Assembly: GCF_014656395.1 (NCBI RefSeq)
Contig: NZ_BNCI01000002.1
Location: 1,178,001-1,242,000, forward strand
Length of the DNA stretch: 64,000 nucleotides
Reading direction: 5' to 3'
Source of the DNA: Kordiimonas sediminis
Lineage (GTDB): Bacteria; Pseudomonadota; Alphaproteobacteria; Sphingomonadales; Kordiimonadaceae
The notes below the pieces were generated by a model. It was not told where the DNA came from. It did not search any database and worked only from the letters and a program-made list of their open reading frames with translations. Both the position numbers and the translations under genes were made by a program. How positions within the stretch are numbered: position 1 is the first letter of the stretch; every line of letters begins with the position of its first letter. Positions 52,011-60,740 of this stretch are shown one piece after another.

Positions 52011-53120
52011 ATGAGCGTGAGTACAGATAGTCTTTTCCAGCCCTTTTCCCTAGGCCCGCTGGAGCTGCCCAACCGCGTTGTTATGGCTCCAATGACAAGA
52101 ACCTATTCGCCTGGAAATGTTCCCAATGATTTGAATGTAGAATACTACCGCAAGCGCGCTGCTGGCGGTGTTGGCCTTATCATCACGGAAGGCACCTGCG
52201 TGGGCCACGCGGCCGCCAATGGGTATCCAAACGTTCCATTCTTTTACGGCGAAAAACCACTCGCTGGCTGGAAAAAAGTCGTTGATGCCGTCCACGCAGA
52301 AGGCGGTAAGATATTTCCGCAACTATGGCACGTAGGGTCTGTGCGCAGGGCGGGAACCGAACCAGACCCAGACGTCCCCGGCCACGGCCCATCAGGACTG
52401 GTCATGCCGGGTAAAAAGCGCTGTCACGAAATGACAGAAGACGACATTCAGGATGTTATCAAGGCCTTTGCTCAAGCGGCAAAAGATGCCATGGATATTG
52501 GGTGTGACGGTGTGGAAATTCACGGCGCACACGGGTATCTGATAGACCAGTTTTTCTGGGAAGGTCTGAATGAACGATCCGACCACTGGGGCGGCTCTAT
52601 CGAAAAACGCGCCAATTTTGCAGTGGAAATTATCAAGGCAGTACGTGCGGCCACCGCGCCAGATTTCCCAATCTGCCTGCGCTTTTCTCAGTGGAAGCAA
52701 CAAGACTATAGTATTAAATTAGCAAATAATCCTGAAGAGTTAGAAAGATTTCTTAAACCGCTTTCTGATGCCGGGGTTGATATTTTCCACTGTTCAACAC
52801 GCCGTTTCTGGGAACCAGAATTCGAAGGATCAGACCTGAACCTGGCTGGATGGACAAAAAAGATCACCGGCAAGCCTGTTATCACCGTAGGCAGTGTGGG
52901 GCTGGACCGCGCGTTCAGTGAACCCGGCCAAGTTGAATTCCTTGAAGGTAAAATCGCAAAGCTTGATACGCTGATCGAAAGACTTGAAAAAGATGAATTT
53001 GATCTGGTCGCAGTTGGTCGCGCCCTGATCGCCAACCCTGACTGGGCAAAACAGGTTAGAGAAAGTGCTTTTGATGATCTTGCTGCCTACGTGCCAGAGA
53101 TGCTGAAAGAACTCGTCTAG
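52011..53120 (+). CDS. NADH:flavin oxidoreductase (old yellow enzyme)
   Basis: The 369-residue FMN-containing TIM barrel begins LFQPFSLGPLELPNRVVMAPMTR, has the His-Gly-Ala-His segment VEIHGAHGYLIDQFF, and GRALIANPDWAKQ near the end. Members reduce activated alkenes with NAD(P)H. AAAGGA precedes the ATG. It is divergent from the glutathione peroxidase, so a shared response to oxidants or electrophiles is plausible. Confidence 0.92.
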   Translation: MSVSTDSLFQPFSLGPLELPNRVVMAPMTRTYSPGNVPNDLNVEYYRKRAAGGVGLIITEGTCVGHAAANGYPNVPFFYGEKPLAGWKKVVDAVHAEGGKIFPQLWHVGSVRRAGTEPDPDVPGHGPSGLVMPGKKRCHEMTEDDIQDVIKAFAQAAKDAMDIGCDGVEIHGAHGYLIDQFFWEGLNERSDHWGGSIEKRANFAVEIIKAVRAATAPDFPICLRFSQWKQQDYSIKLANNPEELERFLKPLSDAGVDIFHCSTRRFWEPEFEGSDLNLAGWTKKITGKPVITVGSVGLDRAFSEPGQVEFLEGKIAKLDTLIERLEKDEFDLVAVGRALIANPDWAKQVRESAFDDLAAYVPEMLKELV

Positions 53121-53143
53121 TACACACTCAGACCATCGCTATC

Positions 53144-53176
53144 AAGCCAGTCCCACGCATGCGGGGCTGGCTTTTT
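53144..53176 (+). terminator. Terminator after the old yellow enzyme gene
   Basis: AAGCCAG and CTGGCTT flank an inner CCC/GGG stem and are followed by TTTTTG. It lies between converging genes. Confidence 0.85.
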
Positions 53177-53243
53177 GCTGCTTTGACAGGGACAAAAGCC
53201 TAAAGGCAGGCAAACCATGCATAGATAAGACCCATAAACCAAT

Positions 53244-54374
53244 CTAAAATAGCCGTAATTGGCGGTCGCTCGGGTTTTGTGGCGGTATAAACTGCGTGCA
53301 GTCCAGATCATGCCCCTCAGACATATTGACCCCGACACGGCGTGCACTATTGAAAAAACGCTGGCGCATCAGGTCGGCTTCAATACCCTTGCCTTTCATA
53401 CGGTGCCCAAACCGCGGATCGTTAGCCCGCCCACCCCGCATGGCATAAAGCCTGCGCAGTATGCGTGTGCGCCGTTCGGCGAAATTAACGGACAACCACT
53501 CACTGAATAAATCTTTCACCTCCAGGGGTAGTCGCAGAAGGATATAACCGGCCTCTGTCGCCCCTGCCCGCGCTATCGCCTGTAATATGTTTTCAAGCTC
53601 ATGATCATTCAGTGCAGGTATCACAGGCGCCACAAGCGCTCCTACCGGAATATTTTTTTCTGCCAGTTGCCGGATTGTATCTAAGCGCCGCTGCGGTGAA
53701 CTAGCACGTGGTTCCATCGTACGTGCCAGCTTTCTATCGAGCGTAGTTACAGACAAGGCCACTTTCACCAGATTAAGACGCGCCAATTCCTGCAAGAGAT
53801 CAAGATCACGCAGGATCAAACTTGATTTGGTGACGATGGTAACCGGGTGACGAACTTCCAAGAGAACTTCAAGTATCTTTCTTGTGATACCCAACTGCTT
53901 TTCTATCGGCTGATAAGGGTCCGTGTTGGTACCCATTGCAATAGGTGCCACCTTATACCCCTTACGGGACAGGTCGGCACGCAACACCTCTGCTGCATTC
54001 TCCTTGAAAAACAGTTTACTTTCAAAATCCAGTCCTGCCGAAAGCCCCATATAAGTATGGCTTGGACGGGCGAAACAGTAGACACACCCATGTTCGCAGC
54101 CCCGGTACGGGTTAACGGATCTGTCAAAGGGTACGTCCGGTGACTGATTTTTCGTAAGAACCTGTTTTGGCAACTCTTGATACAGCTGAGTTTTTAGCTG
54201 GACTGCGCCTTGTTCAGCAGTCGCCGGCCCCGTCCAGCCGTCATTAAAGACACCGCGCTTCTCTGCCTCGAACCGGCCCGACATATTCGAAACCGCCCCC
54301 CGGCCCTTATAGGCCGCTGGATTATGAAACGCCCCCGTCTCAGGATGGGCTGATATGTCTACTGTATGTCTCAT
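53244..54374 (-). CDS. PA0069-family radical SAM protein
   Basis: This 376-residue radical SAM enzyme has the cluster motif C-x3-C-x2-C at Cys93, Cys97 and Cys100 (CEHGCVYC), typical of the PA0069 group related to spore photoproduct lyase. The downstream sequence includes GTNTDPYQPIEK and LVAPVIPALNDHEL. The chemistry is unassigned for this group. The ATG at 54374 begins the conserved part; a longer frame adds 18 hydrophobic residues. A perfect SOS-box-like repeat lies 20 bases before the start, pointing to DNA repair. Confidence 0.85.
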   Translation of the reverse strand: MRHTVDISAHPETGAFHNPAAYKGRGAVSNMSGRFEAEKRGVFNDGWTGPATAEQGAVQLKTQLYQELPKQVLTKNQSPDVPFDRSVNPYRGCEHGCVYCFARPSHTYMGLSAGLDFESKLFFKENAAEVLRADLSRKGYKVAPIAMGTNTDPYQPIEKQLGITRKILEVLLEVRHPVTIVTKSSLILRDLDLLQELARLNLVKVALSVTTLDRKLARTMEPRASSPQRRLDTIRQLAEKNIPVGALVAPVIPALNDHELENILQAIARAGATEAGYILLRLPLEVKDLFSEWLSVNFAERRTRILRRLYAMRGGRANDPRFGHRMKGKGIEADLMRQRFFNSARRVGVNMSEGHDLDCTQFIPPQNPSDRQLRLF

Positions 54375-54393
54375 GCTCCATGAAATACCATAA

Positions 54394-54408
54394 GAACAAA
54401 ACAAGAAC
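54394..54408 (-). promoter_or_regulatory. Candidate SOS (LexA) box of the radical SAM gene
   Basis: On the minus strand GTTC-TTGTTTT-GTTC is a full match to the alphaproteobacterial LexA repeat, 20 bases before the start codon. As with the box at 42626, about two are expected by chance in the window, so function is supported mainly by its promoter position. Confidence 0.55.
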
Positions 54409-54546
54409 AAGCAGTAAAGTTCACTCACTAGATTTTAGATCTGCGCAATGGCTGTTCCAATCCCTATGCAGTTAGTACCATATCGGAACTAGTCTGGGTT
54501 TTGCATTTGTGGTAATGTGTCGCTCCTCACAAGGAAGGGTAAGATC

Positions 54547-55095
54547 ATGAAATATTTATCTACCAAAGCGGCAGTGTTGGCTGTCGCCTGTTCTGTGTTA
54601 TTTACCGGGCAATCGCTCGCTGAAGAAACTACTGAAGTTAAAATAGCCCGCGCCATGTCCGCGGCACCGGCCCGAATATCACAAAACGCCACGATCATTG
54701 ATGTGGACGGCACGTTACTGCGCGAGGGGACAAACGGCTGGACCTGCATTCCGGGCGTCGGGCTTATACCCGGCGATAAACACCCCATGTGTAATGATGC
54801 CGTTTGGATGGCCTGGATGGAAGCCGCCCAAAAGGGCGTGCCTTTCACCACCGATACCATTGGTTACAGCTATATGCTGGGCGGTGATGCGTATGTCAGC
54901 AATGCAAACCCGGCATCCACAGACCCAAACGATGGCACCACATGGGTACAGGAAGGTCCTCACCTGATGATACTTCTCCCCGGCACCGCCATAGGGGCTG
55001 ACCATCCTGATGAACCCGATGTCGGCCCTTATACTATGTGGAAGAATACTGGCATGGTTCACATCATGGTACCGGTTGGGGAACGCATCAAATAA
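54547..55095 (+). CDS. Secreted protein of unknown function
   Basis: The 182-residue protein has a signal peptide ending near QSLAEE (about residue 26). The mature part contains ATIIDVDGTLLREG, WTCIPGVGL and CNDAVWMAWMEAA, then a beta-rich segment with MVHIMVPVG at the end. Two Cys (CIPG and CNDAV) about 15 residues apart may pair. I recognise no family. An AAGGGTAAG ribosome site supports the ATG at 54547. It precedes the 6S RNA gene. Confidence 0.7.
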   Translation: MKYLSTKAAVLAVACSVLFTGQSLAEETTEVKIARAMSAAPARISQNATIIDVDGTLLREGTNGWTCIPGVGLIPGDKHPMCNDAVWMAWMEAAQKGVPFTTDTIGYSYMLGGDAYVSNANPASTDPNDGTTWVQEGPHLMILLPGTAIGADHPDEPDVGPYTMWKNTGMVHIMVPVGERIK

Positions 55096-55118
55096 ATCAC
55101 GGATGCTGTGAATAGCTA

Positions 55119-55147
55119 TTGAACCAAGTGGCCAATAGCCTTACATA
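55119..55147 (+). promoter_or_regulatory. Sigma-70-type promoter of 6S RNA
   Basis: TTGAAC at 55119-55124, a 17-base spacer, and TACATA at 55142-55147. The start is then predicted near 55154, where the 6S terminal stem begins. Confidence 0.6.
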
Positions 55148-55153
55148 AGCGAC

Positions 55154-55317
55154 GCGGGCTCTGCGCTGTGCGTGTGGCAACGATACCCCTGGGGCTATAA
55201 ACACCTCTAGGGAGCTGTCCCTGGTTTGAACCGTGGTTCTTATCATTACGGCGCCCACCTGATTATTCAGGTTCCGGAGGGTTTCAAAGATCCGTACGGC
55301 AGAGGCGGTACCCGCAC
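55154..55317 (+). ncRNA. ssrS: 6S RNA
   Basis: 6S RNA binds the housekeeping RNA polymerase and mimics an open promoter. The terminal stem pairs GCGGGCTCTGC (55154-55164) with GCAGAG and CCCGC (55299-55304 and 55311-55315). The interior holds the conserved GGGAGCTGTCCCTGG and GGCGCCCACCTGATT segments, and it lies directly ahead of 5-formyltetrahydrofolate cyclo-ligase, its normal neighbour in proteobacteria. A minus-strand frame of 85 codons covers this region but is explained by the RNA. Confidence 0.82.
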
Positions 55318-55344
55318 CCTTTAAACCTGTCAAAAGGTTGCCTG

Positions 55345-55914
55345 ATGCAGTCAAAAGATGAATTACGGCAAACGGCGCAAAGGCTGCGCGGCGGTGCCCA
55401 TACCATGTACGGTATCAAAGCCGCAGAACAGGCAAAAGATGTTGCCATGGGCCTTATAGGCGGCATGGACAAGTCGACAATTATCGCACTCTATCACCCT
55501 ATCGGCACAGAAATGGACCCAAGGTTCCTTGGCCGCACACTTGAAAACGTTGGTTTCAGAACGGCCCTGCCAGTTGTAGAAGGCAAGGACACCCCACTGC
55601 AATTCAGGTTATGGGCAGAAGGTGACCCATTGGACAAAGGCCCCATGGGCACCGTGCACCCCTCGTCGGACGCACCGGCTGTCGACCCGGACGTATTAAT
55701 CATTCCACTCCTTGCATTTGATACAGATTGTTACCGCCTTGGCTGGGGCGGTGGATATTATGACAGAACCCTGGCAGAGCGTTTCAGCGGCATCAAAGCA
55801 TTTGGCATGGCCTATGCGGCACAATTTGTAGAAGAACTACCGCGAGAAAAGCATGACTGGCCCCTGCACGGGGTCATCACAGAAGAAGGGCTGGTCTTGC
55901 CCAGAAAGTCCTGA
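55345..55914 (+). CDS. fthC: 5-formyltetrahydrofolate cyclo-ligase
   Basis: This 189-residue enzyme converts 5-formyl-THF to 5,10-methenyl-THF using ATP. Motifs: basic LRQTAQRLRGG start, IALYHPIGTEMDP, and LGWGGGYYDRTL. Its start lies 27 bases after the predicted end of 6S RNA, the standard arrangement. A YmdB-like gene follows. Confidence 0.92.
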   Translation: MQSKDELRQTAQRLRGGAHTMYGIKAAEQAKDVAMGLIGGMDKSTIIALYHPIGTEMDPRFLGRTLENVGFRTALPVVEGKDTPLQFRLWAEGDPLDKGPMGTVHPSSDAPAVDPDVLIIPLLAFDTDCYRLGWGGGYYDRTLAERFSGIKAFGMAYAAQFVEELPREKHDWPLHGVITEEGLVLPRKS

Positions 55915-56028
55915 CGACTACCGCATCCAGACACGGCAGCACCAGACCAGCAATATTTTCGTACGCTGATAGTTCACAATCACAAAAACAGGCTTTCCAA
56001 CGCGAGTTGAACACTATACACAGAAGCC

Positions 56029-56841
56029 ATGCGAATATTATTTCTTGGTGACCTAATGGGCCGAAGCGGACGTAGCGCCGTTATTGATGCCCTTCCTGAT
56101 CTTCGGAGTCGGATGAAACTCGACTTCGTCATTGTCAACGGCGAGAACGCTGCAAGCGGGTTTGGCATTACCGGCAAAATCACCGGACAGGTTATACAGG
56201 CTGGCGCTGATGTTATTTCCGGCGGCAACCACACATTTGACCAAAAAGAAATTCTGGAACCCATCAACAGCGACAACAGAATATTGCGCCCGATTAACTA
56301 CCCAGAAGGCACACCTGGTCGCGGGTATGCCGTTTATGACGCACCGCGCGGAAAAAAGATATTGGTCATTAACGCTATGGGCCGCGTGTTCATGAACCCG
56401 ATGGAATGCCCATTCCGCGCAGTTGATAAAGTTCTGAAAAGCCACCGCATGGGGCACACTGTTGCGGCCGTTATCGTTGACTTTCACGGTGAGGCAACTT
56501 CGGAAAAAATGGCCATGGGGCATTATCTGGACGGCAGGGTTAGCCTGGTTGTCGGCACACACAGCCACGTTCCAACCGCTGACTGTCAAATCCTTGACGG
56601 CGGCACAGCCTACCAGACTGATGCCGGAATGTGCGGCGACTATAACAGTGTAATCGGCATGGAAAAGGAAGAACCAATCAGGCGGTTCCTGACCAAAATG
56701 AACCGGGAACGCTACACCCCTGCGAGTGGGCAGGCCACCATTTGTGGCACCTTTATCGAAACAGACGACAGGACAGGTCTTGCCACACGTATTGAACCCC
56801 TGCGGATGGGGCCACGCCTGATGGAACATATCCCAGCCTAG
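56029..56841 (+). CDS. YmdB-family metallophosphoesterase
   Basis: The 270-residue protein has the calcineurin-like metal motifs of the TIGR00282 group: LFLGDLMGRSGR, FVIVNGENAASGFG, GGNHTFDQKE, and GTHSHVPTAD. In Bacillus, YmdB is a phosphodiesterase acting on cyclic nucleotides and affecting RNA levels. Its place after the folate enzyme is common in alphaproteobacteria. Confidence 0.9.
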   Translation: MRILFLGDLMGRSGRSAVIDALPDLRSRMKLDFVIVNGENAASGFGITGKITGQVIQAGADVISGGNHTFDQKEILEPINSDNRILRPINYPEGTPGRGYAVYDAPRGKKILVINAMGRVFMNPMECPFRAVDKVLKSHRMGHTVAAVIVDFHGEATSEKMAMGHYLDGRVSLVVGTHSHVPTADCQILDGGTAYQTDAGMCGDYNSVIGMEKEEPIRRFLTKMNRERYTPASGQATICGTFIETDDRTGLATRIEPLRMGPRLMEHIPA

Positions 56842-56873
56842 GTAAAGCGTACCCTGAATGCCGTAGTGGCCTG

Positions 56874-57416
56874 CTAAGGGGCAGATTTTTCCATGCGAAA
56901 CAACGGAACGGAGACAGTGCCTACTGTCTCTGGCTCTTCGCTGATAACCACATACCCCCTTGCCTTATAGAGCGGTAGTCCCGAAATCGTGGACATCAGG
57001 GAGAAACTTTTAAACCCTTTCTTCAGCGCCGCCGCCTCGCAGTGATCAATGATCATACTGCCAATGCCGCACCGCGTATATGAAGGGTCCGTATACATTG
57101 CCCGGATACGGGCTGGCTCAGATGCAGGATCCAGAAAACGGGCATTCCTGCCACTTGTATGGTCGCCGCCATAAAGGGTCGCACGGTTCGACCACCCGCC
57201 ACTGCCGACAATCCTGTCCCCGTCAAGAACCTTGAAATACGTTCCGTCAGCAATCAGCTGCGTATCCAGTCCCATCACGGCTTTGGAGGCCTCAACCTGT
57301 GCTGGATCAAGTAAATCAGCTAAAAGCACATCAATCGCAACTGCCATCAATGCTTTCAGTTCTTGAATGTCATGCTTGGTTGCTAACTGGCATACAAAAG
57401 CAGGGTTGGCGGTCAT
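56874..57416 (-). CDS. GNAT N-acetyltransferase
   Basis: The 180-residue protein has a GNAT fold with the acetyl-CoA loop YTRCGIGSMIIDHCE near 118-132 and a C-terminal LYKARGYVVI. The acceptor is unknown. It is the last gene of the RND efflux/two-component operon and overlaps the response regulator by four bases, so it may modify a toxic compound handled by the pump; that is inference. Confidence 0.85.
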   Translation of the reverse strand: MTANPAFVCQLATKHDIQELKALMAVAIDVLLADLLDPAQVEASKAVMGLDTQLIADGTYFKVLDGDRIVGSGGWSNRATLYGGDHTSGRNARFLDPASEPARIRAMYTDPSYTRCGIGSMIIDHCEAAALKKGFKSFSLMSTISGLPLYKARGYVVISEEPETVGTVSVPLFRMEKSAP

Positions 57417-58225
57417 AAAAACCGTCCGACAACCTCTTTGTAGGATCGGCTGACTTTCAACTCTTTGCCGCAGCTAAGTGTCAGAAAACACTCACCATTA
57501 GAATGAGGTCTGACTTCCAGAACCTTATCCAGATTGATAATTGTCGACCTGTGGATCCGCTGAAAGGTTTTGGGGTCGAGCCGTTTAATCATGATTTTCA
57601 TGGTTTCGCGCAGGATATGGGTTTTATCGCCGACATGAATACACATGTAATCGCCCGCCGCATCGATATAATCGACATCTGAAACATTGACGATGGTGAT
57701 ATGCCCCCTGTCCTTGATACGCAAATGGGGGTCAAAGCGTGACTCCGACGTCTCGGTCGGCTTCTCCAGAATTGCTGTTAGTGCCTCGGCAGGTGCATCG
57801 TCCATACCTTCGATCAGTTCCACAAGACGGGCATTCTGTTCAATGGCGATGCGCTGGCTCAGGCTTTCCCGTACACGTTCAATCGCAGTCGCCAGCCGCT
57901 CATCTTCCACCGGCTTTAAAAGGTAATCCAAAGCATGTGCCTGAAAGGCATCCAGCGCATATTCATCATAGGCTGTTACAAAAATAACCAGCGGTATTTC
58001 TGCTTCTCCCACCAGCGACCGTACCACGGCAAACCCATCAAAGCCTGGCATTTGAATATCAAGAAATACCAGATCAGGCTTCAGGTCTTTGATCTTCTTA
58101 ACAGCATCTCTGCCATTAGAGCATGTGTCGATGATTTCAATATCATCATAGCTTTCAAGTCTGATTTTCAAGCCGCGAATTGCCAGCGGTTCATCATCAA
58201 TTAGGAGTGTTCTGATTTTTCTCAT
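57413..58225 (-). CDS. LytTR-family response regulator
   Basis: The 270-residue regulator has a receiver domain (about 4-120) with DLVFLDIQMPGFDG and LLKP, and a C-terminal LytTR DNA-binding domain (about 168-270) with FQRIHRSTIINLDKV. LytTR proteins bind direct repeats and control nearby genes. It pairs with the upstream histidine kinase (108-base gap) and likely regulates the efflux operon. Confidence 0.92.
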   Translation of the reverse strand: MRKIRTLLIDDEPLAIRGLKIRLESYDDIEIIDTCSNGRDAVKKIKDLKPDLVFLDIQMPGFDGFAVVRSLVGEAEIPLVIFVTAYDEYALDAFQAHALDYLLKPVEDERLATAIERVRESLSQRIAIEQNARLVELIEGMDDAPAEALTAILEKPTETSESRFDPHLRIKDRGHITIVNVSDVDYIDAAGDYMCIHVGDKTHILRETMKIMIKRLDPKTFQRIHRSTIINLDKVLEVRPHSNGECFLTLSCGKELKVSRSYKEVVGRFL

Positions 58226-58333
58226 TCTTCCCTGCCGTTTCTGCGGAGGTTTTCCTCGCTTGTCTTTTTAAAATGTGGGTATCAACCACGGTATGTCAAT
58301 GGATGGTGCCATACTTCACAGAATTCTCAAAGC

Positions 58334-59551
58334 CTATGGTTCTCTGTGTTCTCGCTCGCACGGGATTTCAATGGTGATACCAAGCCCGGAAGGACTGAGA
58401 TTGACAACGTGGAAAGCGTGGTCAGATCCGTAAATTTGCATCAGTCTTTCTTTTGTGTTGGCAATCCCGACACCCGACCCGGATTTGGTCTTGATATTTT
58501 CCGGGTCCTGAAGCCCAGGGCCATTATCTTTTAGCGTTATCGTCAGATACCGCCCGTTCACAGATGCCTTAACCGATAATTTACCACCATCAATGGACGG
58601 GGCAATTGCGTATTTGATCGCATTTTCGATAAGCGGCTGCAAAAGAAGACTGGGGATCAGCGATGATTTAGCGTTTTCATCAATGTCATAATCAATCTGC
58701 AATCGATCCTGAAAGCGCACCCGTTCGATATCCAGATATAGGCCCAGCGCATATAACTCCTGCTCCAGACTGATGCGCTGCGTTGGCTGGTTTACCAGAG
58801 TGTACCGCAGAAAGCTTGATAGCTTGGTCAGCATCTGATTGGCATCTTTGACCTCGCGCTCCAACACAAGGGTAGAGATTGCATTAAGGGTATTGAACAA
58901 AAAGTGGGGATTTAACTGATACCGCAGCATTTTCAGCTGTGCCTGGTGGGCCATTGCCGTTGCCTTCAGCAATTGTTTTTGTTGTTGCTGATATCCTTCA
59001 TAAAAATGATAGCCAAAATAGATGGCTGACCAGGCAAAAAGCACGGTTGAATCGAACATGGCATTGCCGAAACGGGCAAACCCCTGCGCCGGCTGCCACC
59101 CAAAGAAAGGCGCGATAAAGGTCTCAATCGTGGAGAACAGCAACCCCATACCAGCGGAAATAAACAGCGCTGTGAATAAGACCAGAATGATCTGGCGGTC
59201 CCGAACCAAGCGGTATAACTGGCGCATAACGAGGGAAAGCGACAGACCAACAACTGCCGACAACAGGATAAACTGTATGTAAACAGACAGTTCGAAGCCA
59301 ACTGTCATACCGTGAAACACACGGACCAGACAATATCCTAGCCAGCCGAACGCCTGGAAAGTCCAAAATGTACGATTGCGGTTGCCAAAGAAGCCGCTGA
59401 GCATGGAATCATCCCCGTCAAAATCACTGTCAACCAGAAGCGGGCTCCCCATACGACTAAGGGGAGCCACCAACTCTTCTTCGGACGGCGCATTATGTAC
59501 AGGGATTTCCTGATCGCCAACCATATTTTCGACTTTTTCCAGAACCTGCAA
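58334..59551 (-). CDS. LytS/YehU-type sensor histidine kinase
   Basis: The 405-residue kinase has about four transmembrane helices (residues about 60-185), a HisKA-like segment LRYQLNPHFLFNTLNAIS with the phosphoacceptor His, and a HATPase domain with ENAIKYA and DNGPGL. The N-terminal ~55 residues are cytoplasmic and acidic. It starts five bases after the adaptor gene and so is cotranscribed. The signal is unknown but probably membrane-derived. Confidence 0.92.
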   Translation of the reverse strand: MQVLEKVENMVGDQEIPVHNAPSEEELVAPLSRMGSPLLVDSDFDGDDSMLSGFFGNRNRTFWTFQAFGWLGYCLVRVFHGMTVGFELSVYIQFILLSAVVGLSLSLVMRQLYRLVRDRQIILVLFTALFISAGMGLLFSTIETFIAPFFGWQPAQGFARFGNAMFDSTVLFAWSAIYFGYHFYEGYQQQQKQLLKATAMAHQAQLKMLRYQLNPHFLFNTLNAISTLVLEREVKDANQMLTKLSSFLRYTLVNQPTQRISLEQELYALGLYLDIERVRFQDRLQIDYDIDENAKSSLIPSLLLQPLIENAIKYAIAPSIDGGKLSVKASVNGRYLTITLKDNGPGLQDPENIKTKSGSGVGIANTKERLMQIYGSDHAFHVVNLSPSGLGITIEIPCEREHREP

Positions 59552-59556
59552 GACTA

Positions 59557-60699
59557 TTAGTCTCCAGTGGCCCGCGCAGCGTCCGCAACAGAAACTGCAC
59601 CGGTCTCGCCTTTCAGCTCAACAGACTGGCCTGGGCGGAGGCGCTCACCACCACGAACAATCACTCTGTCACCGTTTTCAATCCCACCCAGCACGGCTAC
59701 ACGATTGCCGCTTGCTGCGCCGGTTGTAACTCTAAGACGCTCTGCTTTACTTTCTGCATCCACGCGGAAAACATAGGTACCGTCAGTCCGCAACACCAGC
59801 GCATCACGAGGTACCGCAATCACTTCTTCCGGGGCGCTTTTTGGCAATCCAACCTGCAGCGCAGAACCAACAGCATACCGCTTGCCAGCAGGCACATTCA
59901 CCCGAATTTCCATGGCACGGCTCAAACCGTCACCGACCGGCACAATGGCGCGAATACGTGTGTCGGTGAAGACGTTATTATCCTGCACCATAACATTTTG
60001 GCCATCATTCAACGTCGCAGAAAGATTAACCGGCGCCCGTGCACTGATTTCCAGATGCTCTGTATCCACCAGACGCACAATCTGCCGGCCCGGGGCAGAA
60101 TATTCCCCTGCCTGCGCCAACCTTTCGACAACGCGGCCGGGGAAAGGTGCCCGAACCTTGGTACGGGCCAAATCAACTTCCGACTGTTTAACAGCAATCC
60201 GTGCCTGTGCCAGTTCCTGTTCTGTCATAACAAGGGTACTGCGTGCTTCCTCGACACGGCTAACCGGCGTGTGGCTGGTCTCTGCCAGTTCTTCAAACCG
60301 TTTCAGATCTGCTTTCAAATACTCTATACGGGCCTCGAGCCGCTTGACCTGGGCCTCGTTACGTCCCTTCGTTAACAGGATTGAACTGTCATCAATGGTG
60401 GCGATGACATCCCCTTCCTTTAGCTGCGTCCCTTCCGGTGCCACCCAGATTACGCGCCCAGCGATTTCTGCAGCAACACGGCTGTCATTCTTGCTGATTA
60501 CGGTACCTGGAACATATACCTGCGGCGCCATATTCTCTTTTGAAGCCGTGGATACTTCAACCAGTGCAGACGGCTGCCCGCCGCCCTGCTGTGCAGAGAC
60601 AGGCGACAGAGTGCCCATCACCGCACTACAGCCAAGAGCAAAGACAAGCCCTTTGATATACTTCTGCTTTTTAGTTGTTGTCACTGAATGAATAGTCAT
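59557..60699 (-). CDS. RND efflux periplasmic adaptor (membrane fusion protein)
   Basis: The 380-residue adaptor has an N-terminal export segment (GLVFALGCSAVMGTLSPVSA), a lipoyl-like domain split around a helical hairpin (about 95-190, EAQVKRLEARIEYLKADLKRFEEL region), and a beta-barrel domain. It links the inner-membrane pump to an outer-membrane channel, which is not encoded here. It lies 41 bases after the permease and before the sensor kinase, an order opposite to the common adaptor-first arrangement. Confidence 0.9.
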   Translation of the reverse strand: MTIHSVTTTKKQKYIKGLVFALGCSAVMGTLSPVSAQQGGGQPSALVEVSTASKENMAPQVYVPGTVISKNDSRVAAEIAGRVIWVAPEGTQLKEGDVIATIDDSSILLTKGRNEAQVKRLEARIEYLKADLKRFEELAETSHTPVSRVEEARSTLVMTEQELAQARIAVKQSEVDLARTKVRAPFPGRVVERLAQAGEYSAPGRQIVRLVDTEHLEISARAPVNLSATLNDGQNVMVQDNNVFTDTRIRAIVPVGDGLSRAMEIRVNVPAGKRYAVGSALQVGLPKSAPEEVIAVPRDALVLRTDGTYVFRVDAESKAERLRVTTGAASGNRVAVLGGIENGDRVIVRGGERLRPGQSVELKGETGAVSVADAARATGD

Positions 60700-60740
60700 T
60701 TTTTTCCTCGCATTCCATACAGTTAATACTGATATTGTTG

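Noticed and set aside
55097-55354. An 85-codon minus-strand frame
   Set aside because: It overlies the 6S RNA gene and no ribosome site supports it.
56053-56829. A 258-codon minus-strand reading frame across the YmdB gene
   Set aside because: It is antisense to a well-matched phosphoesterase and its Cys/His-rich translation resembles no protein.
59882-60691. A 269-codon plus-strand frame across the adaptor gene
   Set aside because: Its Ser/Arg/Thr-rich translation is a shadow of the antisense adaptor sequence.
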